The translations under genes and the position numbers were made by a program. A DNA stretch of 5,134 nucleotides from Candidatus Blautia intestinipullorum (lineage in GTDB: Bacteria > Bacillota > Clostridia > Lachnospirales > Lachnospiraceae). A model generated the notes under the pieces. It made no database searches. It was not told the origin of the DNA and was given only the letters and a program-made list of their open reading frames with translations. The DNA lies in contig DWVA01000291.1 in NCBI GenBank assembly GCA_019120475.1, positions 1 through 5,134 on the forward strand, in the 5' to 3' direction. This document shows, piece by piece, positions 1 to 5,134 of the stretch (positions are counted from its first letter, which is position 1; each line of letters begins with the position of its first letter).

Positions 1-1074
1 GTCATAGGTGGCGTAGTCGTTAAGAAGAAGGCCTGCCTCCTTCATTTCCTCATAGTCTTCCGTTCCCGCATTCATATTCGGCCATACGGAGACCATGGTA
101 TGAACATGCATATCATGAAGCTTCCGGTTCATGGCAGCCAGATCCGGATATCGCTTTTTGTCAACTCTTTTATTTCCCCATTTTCCGGCTTCCCAGGTGT
201 TCCAGTCCTGCACCAGACAGTCCAGAGGAATATCCAGTTCCCTGTATTTTTCCGCCGTCTCCTCCATCTCCTTCTGTGTGAGATATGCTTCCTTTGACTG
301 TACATAGCCAAAGGCCCACTTCGGGAGCATTACGGCTTTTCCGGTAAGAAGACGGTATCCTGCGATAATTTCATCCAGAGAATTTCCCTTGATAAAGTAA
401 TAATCAAGCTGCTCCACCATATCCAGATACAGCCAGGAACCGCGACAGTCGTCATTGAAATACATCAGAGAACCGCAGTCCACCAGAATTCCGTATCCCT
501 TGTCTGAAACAAAAAACGGAATGGGGATTCTCATATTATGCTGATAGAGGTACTGCACATTTCCCCTGTAATCATAAATGCCTTCTTCTCCCTGTCCAAG
601 ACCATGGATATGCTCGTCCGGCTCCCAGAGGAAACAAAGCTTTCCATGGTACGCCTTATGATCCTCCACCGCCCGCAGGTTCTTTACAAAATTCCTTTCT
701 CCGTCTACAGTCTGGACTCTGTGGATGACCGGAGCCTCATCGCCGGTATTGTAAACCATATACAGTGCTTCCGTCAGCTCTTTTCTTCCTTCCCGGAGAA
801 GGACATGCTCATCTGCGGCATCTCTCCAGCAAAAGGTTCCGCCTGTACAGTCCGCTTCCAAAATGATCTGTCCTGTCCGGATCTTCACCTTCTTTCCGTC
901 CTCTTCTGCAGTAAAGTCCGCTTCTGAAGAACAGCAGATTCCTATAGGAGATTCGTCTGTCCATTCCTCTTTTTTTGTAAAAGAACACTTGATAATATTG
1001 TCCCGGACTGCCTGTAATCTGCAGTTTCCGTCCTTTAAACGAAATTTCAGTTCTTTTTTTTCCGTAATGCTCAT
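1..1074 (-). CDS. Glycoside hydrolase family 31 enzyme (alpha-glycosidase, possibly alpha-xylosidase-like), N-terminal 358 residues, cut by window edge
   Basis: The reading frame is open from an ATG at 1074 to the left edge, giving 358 codons without a stop; the C-terminal part lies outside. Residues 1 to about 245 form the N-terminal beta-sandwich region usual in GH31, with the family signature IHGLGQ at 156-161 and a FFVSDKGYGILVD segment at 187-199. The (beta/alpha)8 barrel begins near PKWAFGYVQSKEAY (251-264), continues through DCLVQDWNTW (285-294) and WGNKRVDKKRYPD (299-311), and reaches MVSVWP at 327-332. GH31 enzymes are retaining exo-acting alpha-glycosidases that use an Asp nucleophile and an Asp acid/base; both lie beyond the edge and cannot be checked. 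The QDW...SVWP arrangement recalls bacterial alpha-xylosidase-type members, but substrate is not decided by this. No signal peptide is visible, so cytoplasmic action on imported sugar is inferred. The start is supported by AGGAA at 1083-1087, 8 nt before the ATG. It follows the two sugar permeases on the same strand. Confidence 0.92.
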   Translation of the reverse strand, partial: MSITEKKELKFRLKDGNCRLQAVRDNIIKCSFTKKEEWTDESPIGICCSSEADFTAEEDGKKVKIRTGQIILEADCTGGTFCWRDAADEHVLLREGRKELTEALYMVYNTGDEAPVIHRVQTVDGERNFVKNLRAVEDHKAYHGKLCFLWEPDEHIHGLGQGEEGIYDYRGNVQYLYQHNMRIPIPFFVSDKGYGILVDCGSLMYFNDDCRGSWLYLDMVEQLDYYFIKGNSLDEIIAGYRLLTGKAVMLPKWAFGYVQSKEAYLTQKEMEETAEKYRELDIPLDCLVQDWNTWEAGKWGNKRVDKKRYPDLAAMNRKLHDMHVHTMVSVWPNMNAGTEDYEEMKEAGLLLNDYATYD

Positions 1075-1082
1075 CTTGCCCG

Positions 1083-1087
1083 TTCCT
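1083..1087 (-). promoter_or_regulatory. Ribosome binding site of the GH31 gene
   Basis: On the minus strand the sequence reads AAAGGAACGGGCAAG followed by ATG. The AGGAA core is 8 nt from the start codon, which supports 1074 as the start. It is a weaker site than the GGAGG sites of the kinase and the first permease. It lies outside the stem-loop at 1107-1151, so that structure would not sequester it directly. Confidence 0.6.
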
Positions 1088-1106
1088 TTCTTGTTTTTGT
1101 TGTTTA

Positions 1107-1151
1107 AGAAAGCGGACGTATACCGTTTTCGTTCATATACGTCCGCTTTTT
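1107..1151 (-). terminator. Intercistronic stem-loop, candidate partial terminator or mRNA processing/stability element
   Basis: The arms AAAGCGGACGTATA (1109-1122) and TATACGTCCGCTTT (1136-1149) are perfectly complementary over 14 bp, extendable by a G-U and an A-U pair to 1107/1151, with a 13-nt loop (1123-1135). On the minus strand, the direction of the flanking genes, the 3' arm is followed by CTT and then AAA, so the U-tract is short (CTTTCTT). On the plus strand the arm runs into TTTTT, a slightly better terminator, but no plus-strand gene ends here. It lies between the second permease and GH31 genes, and no convincing promoter is seen between it and GH31. GH31 expression therefore probably depends on read-through, and the hairpin may lower or stabilise it relative to the transporter. 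Full termination, attenuation and RNA protection cannot be told apart from sequence. Confidence 0.55.
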
Positions 1152-1232
1152 GATGCCGGCAGTTTTCATCCGCCTTTTTATTTTTCCGCCGCGGATCCGT
1201 CTGATCCCCGATTCATGGTCACATACAGGAAA

Positions 1233-2063
1233 TCAGCCTTTTACCGCGCCTGCCGTCTGGCCTCCTACAATATGTTTCTGACAAAGCAGATACATGATGA
1301 TAACCGGCAGACAGGTCAGAAGAATATCTGCGCAGATAAGGTTCCAGCTCTTGGAATACTGGCCGAAGAAATTGTATACCGCCAGAGTCATCGGCCATTT
1401 TTCGGAGGAGTTCAGGAAGTACAGAGGCATTACGAACTCATTCCAGGTATTCAGGAAACAGAGTACCGCAGCCGTTACCATACTGGATTTCATCATCGGC
1501 ATTACAATACTGAAAAATAATTTCCAGGGGCCGCAGCCGTCCAGTACCGCCGCTTCGTCCAGATCTACCGGAACCTTGGATACGAAACCGTACAGAAGGA
1601 AAACGGAAAACGGAAGCTGCATCGCTACATAAAGAAGAATAATCCCCAGTCTTGTGTCGTTTAACTGCGTTACCTGCATTACCTTCATCAAAGATACATA
1701 GTTGACCGGAATTACAATGCCGAGCACCATATACATATAAAGGGCATTGTCTTTTTTACCGCGCCTTCTGGCCAGAACATAAGCCGCCATAGATGCCAGG
1801 ATAACGGTGATGACAGTTGCGCATCCTGCATACAGAAGACTGTTCAGGAAGCTCACCGCCAGTTTTCCTTTTTCAATAACAACAGCAAAGTTGCTGAAAT
1901 CCCAGACTTCCGGAAGCTTCAATGAAAGAGTCAGCGCCTCGGAATCCGGCTTAAAGGCATTGATCACGATCAGCAGAAGAGGGATCAGCATGATCAGAGA
2001 AATGATCCATGCCAGAATATTTTTTAAAATTGTCAGCACCAGCTTTTTGGTTTTTGCATTCAT
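1233..2063 (-). CDS. CUT1-family carbohydrate ABC transporter permease, MalG/UgpE type (COG0395-like)
   Basis: This 276-residue protein is a complete inner-membrane permease subunit of the carbohydrate uptake transporter 1 family. It has an N-terminal membrane segment (about 15-37), further hydrophobic segments near 75-97, 108-130, 139-161, 186-205 and 243-261, and the cytoplasmic EAA loop that docks the ATPase at about 170-189 (EAAVLDG at 170-176, Pro189). NTWNEF at 205-210 and the C-terminal HIVGGQTAGAVKG (264-276) are typical of MalG-type subunits, and the length is normal, so the protein appears intact. Its ATG shares one base with the TAA of the preceding permease (TAATG), and GAGGTGA at 2071-2077 gives a Shine-Dalgarno 7 nt upstream, so translation is probably coupled. 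The partner is the MalF-type subunit at 2063-2938. The substrate is not fixed by the permease; the downstream GH31 gene suggests an alpha-linked oligosaccharide. Confidence 0.95.
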   Translation of the reverse strand: MNAKTKKLVLTILKNILAWIISLIMLIPLLLIVINAFKPDSEALTLSLKLPEVWDFSNFAVVIEKGKLAVSFLNSLLYAGCATVITVILASMAAYVLARRRGKKDNALYMYMVLGIVIPVNYVSLMKVMQVTQLNDTRLGIILLYVAMQLPFSVFLLYGFVSKVPVDLDEAAVLDGCGPWKLFFSIVMPMMKSSMVTAAVLCFLNTWNEFVMPLYFLNSSEKWPMTLAVYNFFGQYSKSWNLICADILLTCLPVIIMYLLCQKHIVGGQTAGAVKG

Positions 2064-2938
2064 TACTCGATCACCTCGTCTTTCGTCAGAATCTTAATCA
2101 TGAAGAAGCCTACGATCACCATGAAAATAAACATTACAGAACTGATCGTCGTACCTGCCGCATATAGTCCCTGGGAGAACTGTTTGAATACGGCTGTATA
2201 CATAACCTCTGTACGATGTCCCGGTCCGCCGTTTGTCAGTGCGTATACCATATCGAAGACTTTTAATCCATAAAGCACGTTCAGGACAATCGTCACCGCC
2301 AGAGTCTGTTTCAGCATCGGCAGAGTTACATAGGCGAATTTATGGAAGCCGTTTGCGCCGTCGATTCCTGCCGCCTCATAATAAACATTAGGGATTGCCA
2401 GGATTCCTACGATCAGGATTGTCATTATGTATCCGGTACCTCTCCAGATATCTACACCCATAACAGACCAGAAAGCGATCTGGGGATCGGTCAGCCACTT
2501 CTGTGTGAGAGAATCCAGCCCCACCAGACGGAGTCCTTCATTTAGAAGACCGTTTTTCGGATTCAAAATAGAAGTAAACACAAGACCGATGATCAAAATG
2601 GACAGTACGGAAGGCATATACATAACGCCTCTGTGAAAATTCTTCGCCTTAATGTTTCTGCTGAGCGCAAGAGCAAAGATCAGTCCCAATCCCGTTTTTG
2701 CAACGGTAGTCACTACTGTAAAGAGCAGCGTATTGAGAATATACTGCAGATAGTCCTGATCCCCGCTGAATACATCCATAAAGTTTTTGAGCCCGATGAA
2801 ATGCAGTTCATCTGAATATGCTGACCAGTCCGTAAAGGAATAGCCGATACCAATGATCCCGGGCACTACCGACAGCGCCGTATAGATCAGGAGCGCGCCT
2901 GCCGCGAAATACCAGGGATAAATTTTAGATTTTTTCAC
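2063..2938 (-). CDS. CUT1-family carbohydrate ABC transporter permease, MalF/UgpA type (COG1175-like)
   Basis: This 291-residue protein is the first gene of the leftward operon. It has six likely membrane segments (about 11-33, 68-93, 108-127, 155-180, 208-230, 263-285). The EAA loop is canonical: EAAGIDGA at 188-195, ending with LP at 206-207. LTNGGPG at 234-240, followed by T243, is the usual MalF/UgpA signature before the last segment. Length matches LplB/UgpA-type subunits, which lack the long periplasmic insert of enterobacterial MalF. The start is GTG at 2938: the in-frame codons just upstream include no ATG, and GGAGG (2947-2951) sits 8 nt upstream. It would pair with the MalG-type subunit and a cytoplasmic ATPase. 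No ATPase gene is present; Firmicutes CUT1 systems commonly share an MsmX-type ATPase encoded elsewhere. No solute-binding protein gene precedes it, which is unusual for a first position. Confidence 0.95.
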   Translation of the reverse strand: MKKSKIYPWYFAAGALLIYTALSVVPGIIGIGYSFTDWSAYSDELHFIGLKNFMDVFSGDQDYLQYILNTLLFTVVTTVAKTGLGLIFALALSRNIKAKNFHRGVMYMPSVLSILIIGLVFTSILNPKNGLLNEGLRLVGLDSLTQKWLTDPQIAFWSVMGVDIWRGTGYIMTILIVGILAIPNVYYEAAGIDGANGFHKFAYVTLPMLKQTLAVTIVLNVLYGLKVFDMVYALTNGGPGHRTEVMYTAVFKQFSQGLYAAGTTISSVMFIFMVIVGFFMIKILTKDEVIE

Positions 2939-2942
2939 GAAA

Positions 2943-2951
2943 TCCTCCTCC
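2943..2951 (-). promoter_or_regulatory. Strong ribosome binding site that fixes the GTG start of the first permease
   Basis: The minus strand reads CGGAGGAGGATTTC then GTG AAA AAA. The GGAGGAGGA stretch is nearly fully complementary to the 16S rRNA 3' end and correctly spaced, which supports the GTG start at 2938. It follows a long purine-rich leader (about 2952-2978 on the minus strand) with little apparent potential to fold, consistent with efficient initiation. Confidence 0.8.
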
Positions 2952-2972
2952 GTTTCTTTTTCGTTTTTCTTT

Positions 2973-3000
2973 ATTTTAGGCTAATATGACTGTTTTTCAC
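2973..3000 (-). promoter_or_regulatory. Candidate promoter of the permease-GH31 operon
   Basis: On the minus strand a -10-like TAAAAT (2978-2973) lies 16 bp downstream of GTGAAA (3000-2995), which matches TTGACA at four positions. An A7 tract at 3033-3027, about 30 bp upstream of the -35, could act as an UP-like element. The weak -35 would fit a promoter needing an activator such as the neighbouring response regulator. The call rests only on hexamer similarity and position; other AT-rich hexamers nearby (for example CATATT) cannot be excluded. Confidence 0.4.
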
Positions 3001-3052
3001 ATGCATCCCCCTGTCACATTTATGTATTTTTTTAACCGATGCAGGATTTTTT

Positions 3053-3077
3053 CTGTAAAATATGTTATACTTTACAG
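3053..3077. promoter_or_regulatory. Palindromic operator candidate CTGTAAA-N11-TTTACAG over the kinase promoter
   Basis: The 7-bp arms at 3053-3059 and 3071-3077 are exact inverted repeats. Inside them TAT (3061-3063) and ATA (3067-3069) are also complementary, so 10 of 12 positions pair about a centre at 3065. It overlaps the -10 of the kinase promoter, where a dimeric DNA-binding protein could block RNA polymerase. The half-site does not let me name a regulator family. An RNA hairpin role is less likely because most of it lies upstream of the expected transcription start. Confidence 0.5.
3063..3071 (+). promoter_or_regulatory. Extended -10 promoter of the histidine kinase-response regulator operon
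   Basis: TGT followed by TATACT forms an extended -10 (TGnTATAAT consensus, with one mismatch in the hexamer). The -35 region at the usual distance (about 3043-3048, AGGATT) is poor, which is common for extended -10 promoters. A start about 7 nt downstream (near 3078) would leave a leader of roughly 65 nt before the kinase start codon. Confidence 0.6.
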
Positions 3078-3130
3078 GCATCCGGAAACTGCCGCCGCAA
3101 ATGCGGAAATTGACAGATCCGCACAGATAT

Positions 3131-3135
3131 GGAGG
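3131..3135 (+). promoter_or_regulatory. Ribosome binding site of the histidine kinase gene
   Basis: GGAGG lies 7 nt before the ATG at 3143 (GGAGG, ATAAAAT, ATG). It fixes the start of the kinase ahead of its first membrane segment. Confidence 0.85.
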
Positions 3136-3142
3136 ATAAAAT

Positions 3143-4969
3143 ATGTTCCGAAAACACAGCAAGAAAAGTCTGCAGACAATCCTGTTTTACCGTTTTCTCG
3201 CTATTTCCGCAGTACTTTTGCTCGTAATCTCGATCATTGTTTATATGATCCAGTATTCCAGACTGTATAAAAATATGGAAAATGATATTCTGCGAACCAC
3301 CACGACCATCGGAGATTCCATAGATCTCCAGATCAGTCAGATGGACAATATCTGTCTGAATGTGATCAATTCCACAACTGTCAAAAGCACCTTTTCCCTC
3401 TGGAGCCAGGACAGAGACGATTCCTCTTATGAACGCAGCAGACACCAGAACGCGCTTACCAATGCTCTGGTTTCTATCCGCGGAGTTGATTCCTCTGTAC
3501 GCCAGGTTAATATTTATCCCATGGAGGGCAGAGGCTACGGTGTTGGAAACTATTATGGAATTCTTTCTGTCCAGACAGAAAAGCTTCCTTGGTATGAGTC
3601 TGCTGTTGAAAAAAACGGCTATCGCTATATCAGTTCCCTGGCGCATCCGCTTCTTTCTCAGAAAGCAGGAACCAGCACTGACAGGCTTTATCTTTCCCTT
3701 TACCGTATGTATTTTGACAATTATCACAATCCCATGGGATTTGTAGAGATCGCAAAGTATTACGACGAACTGTTTGCCGACGCCATAAACCCGAAAACAG
3801 AATCCCCGATTGACGTTACTGTATATGACAGCGACGGAAATCAGGTTTATCCTCATTTGGCCAAAGATTCTCCGAAAGTCTTCGATTACTATGCAGCCCT
3901 TAAGGAAAATACGTCTTTAAACGGACATACCCGCCTTTACAACAGCCAGAAAAGCCAGAAGGAATATATCTCCTTTTCCCGGCTGGATTACTGCGGTTTT
4001 ACAGTTGTCTGCTCTGTCCGGAATATAGACTTTTTCCTTCCTATATTGAAGAGCCTTATGTGGATTCCGCTCCTTGCCTTCAGCCTTTTTATCATCTGTT
4101 ATTTTGTAGCGGGATTCTTAAGCCGGAAGCTGGCCAAACCGCTCACCGAAATGCACCAGTTCCTTTCTGATACGGATTCCAGCGAACAGTTCCGACTTAT
4201 CCACTTGGACGATTCCGGTATCGTAGAGATCGACCGTCTGCGCGATTCTCTGAACGCTTCCATAAAGGCAAGGGAGGCGGCCACTGACTCTCTCCTGGTA
4301 ATGAAGGAACAGGAGATCCAGGCCCAGATGCTGGCTCTTCAGGCCCAGATGAACCCTCATTTTCTTTATAATTCCCTGAACACCATCAGCGCCATGGCGG
4401 AAGAAGGGATGACAGAGGAAGTCAGCGGCATGTGTCAGGATATCACTTCCATTCTCCGCTACATTTCCTCTGACAAGGAATCTGTCTCTACGGTAGAAGA
4501 AGAGCTGGAGCACTGTGACCTCTATCTGCAGTGTATGAAAAAGCGTTTTAAAGACTCCTTCACCTATGAATTTGATATAGCTGACGATCTGCTGGATATG
4601 AAGATCCCCAAGCTGTGCATCCAGCTTCTCATTGAAAATTCTGTAAAGTTCACTTCACGGACAGCACCTCCCTGGCATATCCGTGTGGAAGGTTATATTG
4701 ATGACGGCCAGTGGCTGATCACTGTGAAAGACAATGGACCAGGCTTTGATCCCGAAGTAGATAAGCATCTTCGTTCCCAGATGGACGAAATTCTCAAATA
4801 CAGCGTACTGCCCAGTCTGGAGCTGGACGGAATGGGGATTCTGAACATTTTCATACGCTTTTATCTTCTCTTTGGCAAAGCGTTTCTGTTTCAGTTCGGA
4901 AATCTGCCGGAAAGAGGGTCATTTGTTATTGTAGGAGGACGTTTTCATGAAGAAGATCAAACATTATAA
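3143..4969 (+). CDS. Sensor histidine kinase, YesM/LytS class (His_kinase plus HATPase_c), membrane-bound
   Basis: This 608-residue protein is a complete two-component sensor. A basic N-terminus (RKHSKK) leads to a first membrane segment at about 17-38. Residues about 40-297 form an extracellular sensor domain resembling the dCache-type domains of YesM kinases, and a second membrane segment follows at about 300-325. A HAMP-like linker (about 326-380) and a helical segment run into the phosphoacceptor box QMNPHFLYNSLN (402-413), with His406 as the likely phosphorylation site. The ATPase part shows an N-box LLIENSVKF (495-503, Asn499), a G1 box DNGPGFD (530-536) and a G2-like DGMGILNI (562-569). 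The usual KHG after the N-box Asn is KFT here, and the G2 tail (FIRFYLLFG) is divergent, but the key Asn and Gly residues remain, so an active kinase is expected. Its partner is the overlapping response regulator. The ligand is unknown; the divergent sugar uptake genes suggest a carbohydrate. Confidence 0.95.
   Translation: MFRKHSKKSLQTILFYRFLAISAVLLLVISIIVYMIQYSRLYKNMENDILRTTTTIGDSIDLQISQMDNICLNVINSTTVKSTFSLWSQDRDDSSYERSRHQNALTNALVSIRGVDSSVRQVNIYPMEGRGYGVGNYYGILSVQTEKLPWYESAVEKNGYRYISSLAHPLLSQKAGTSTDRLYLSLYRMYFDNYHNPMGFVEIAKYYDELFADAINPKTESPIDVTVYDSDGNQVYPHLAKDSPKVFDYYAALKENTSLNGHTRLYNSQKSQKEYISFSRLDYCGFTVVCSVRNIDFFLPILKSLMWIPLLAFSLFIICYFVAGFLSRKLAKPLTEMHQFLSDTDSSEQFRLIHLDDSGIVEIDRLRDSLNASIKAREAATDSLLVMKEQEIQAQMLALQAQMNPHFLYNSLNTISAMAEEGMTEEVSGMCQDITSILRYISSDKESVSTVEEELEHCDLYLQCMKKRFKDSFTYEFDIADDLLDMKIPKLCIQLLIENSVKFTSRTAPPWHIRVEGYIDDGQWLITVKDNGPGFDPEVDKHLRSQMDEILKYSVLPSLELDGMGILNIFIRFYLLFGKAFLFQFGNLPERGSFVIVGGRFHEEDQTL
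4319..4351 (+). repeat. Short exact direct repeat in the kinase encoding a QAQM heptad repeat
   Basis: CAGGCCCAGATG occurs at 4319-4330 and again at 4340-4351, 21 nt apart, encoding QAQM at residues 393-396 and 400-403. The 7-residue period fits the helical signalling segment that runs into the PHFLYN box; related kinases often have a similar Q-rich repeat here. It is part of the protein architecture, not a mobile or regulatory repeat. Confidence 0.6.
4933..4938 (+). promoter_or_regulatory. Ribosome binding site of the response regulator, inside the kinase gene
   Basis: AGGAGG lies 8 nt before the ATG at 4947 and within the 3' end of the kinase coding sequence. This gives the regulator its own strong initiation site, and the overlap allows coupled translation. 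Confidence 0.8.
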
Positions 4970-5134
4970 CATTATGCTGGTAGAAGACGAGGTACTGCTC
5001 CGGCAGTCTCTGGCCCGCCATATCGATGCGCTTGAGATGGGCTATAAAGTGGTCTGTCAGGTGCCGGACGGACAGGCGGCCCTGGACGCTCTGGCTTCCT
5101 CGGACATTCATCTTATCATCACGGATATCCGTAT
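4947..5134 (+). CDS. Response regulator receiver domain, N-terminal 62 residues, cut by window edge (probable YesN/AraC-type regulator)
   Basis: The frame is open from ATG 4947 to the right edge, giving 62 codons plus two bases. It reads as the start of a CheY-like receiver: beta-1 NIMLVEDE (8-15) carries the acidic residues Glu13 and Asp14 that bind magnesium, Gly32 to Asp41 span the second strand, and LIITDIR at 56-62 places the expected phosphoacceptor Asp60. The start overlaps the last 23 nt of the kinase gene. Partners of YesM-class kinases normally carry a C-terminal AraC/HTH_18 DNA-binding domain (YesN type), so that output is expected, but it lies outside the window and is not shown here. 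The likely role is phosphorylation-dependent control of the divergent permease-GH31 operon. Confidence 0.93.
   Translation, partial: MKKIKHYNIMLVEDEVLLRQSLARHIDALEMGYKVVCQVPDGQAALDALASSDIHLIITDIR

Noticed and set aside
538..927. Plus-strand open frame (129 codons) opposite GH31
   Set aside because: The minus strand encodes continuous GH31 sequence with family motifs here; the plus-strand translation has no recognisable family and no good start signal.
1190..1212. Short inverted repeat GGATC-CGTCT-GATCC just after the second permease gene, considered as its terminator
   Set aside because: The stem is only about 5 bp and, on the coding minus strand, is followed by GC-rich sequence and then an A-rich run, not a U-tract.
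2960..3000. Catabolite-responsive element (cre) near the permease promoter
   Set aside because: No stretch fits the cre consensus with its central CG and flanking TG/CA; stretches such as TGAAAAACAGTCA lack the central CG.
3110..3115. Perfect TTGACA -35-like hexamer downstream of the kinase promoter
   Set aside because: A -10 at 16-19 bp would fall on the Shine-Dalgarno and start-codon region (GATAAA at 19 bp), giving an almost leaderless message. The extended -10 at 3063-3071 is more plausible.
3065..3856. Long minus-strand open frame (263 codons) opposite the kinase gene
   Set aside because: It is antisense to a clearly recognisable kinase sensor domain, has no recognisable domain or ribosome binding site, and runs over the kinase promoter. 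It is best explained by codon bias of the real gene.
4118..4513. Minus-strand open frame (131 codons) opposite the kinase
   Set aside because: It covers the antisense of the HAMP and phosphoacceptor region; no domain, and no ribosome binding site that I could support.

Overview
The window looks like a piece of a low-to-mid GC Firmicutes chromosome, most likely a gut Clostridia/Lachnospiraceae-type bacterium. This is inferred from strong GGAGG-type ribosome binding sites, codon use mixing AT-rich and GC-rich codons, a CUT1 sugar transporter without its own ATPase, and a YesM/YesN-style two-component system beside it. No species can be named from the sequence alone.

Layout: two divergent transcription units flank a 204-bp control region (2939-3142). 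Leftward (minus strand) run a CUT1 ABC permease of the MalF/UgpA type (2938-2063), a second permease of the MalG/UgpE type (2063-1233, start codon overlapping the previous stop), a 158-bp gap holding a near-perfect 14-bp stem-loop, and the first 358 codons of a glycoside hydrolase family 31 enzyme (1074 to the left edge). Rightward (plus strand) run a full-length YesM/LytS-class sensor histidine kinase (3143-4969) and, overlapping it by 23 nt, the first 62 codons of a response regulator (4947 to the right edge).

How the genes probably work together (inference from family and context): the membrane kinase senses an extracellular signal, perhaps a sugar or a sugar-loaded binding protein, and phosphorylates the response regulator. 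The regulator would activate the divergent transport and hydrolase operon. The permease pair imports an oligosaccharide, and the GH31 enzyme, with no export signal visible, would cleave an alpha-linked sugar from it in the cytoplasm. Neither the solute-binding protein nor the transport ATPase is in the window.

This is a recognisable type of locus, not an obviously new system. The points most worth a second look are non-coding: a strong palindrome lying over the extended -10 of the kinase promoter, a 9/10 direct repeat flanking the divergent promoters, and the stem-loop between the permease and GH31 genes. No RNA genes, mobile elements or CRISPR arrays were seen.
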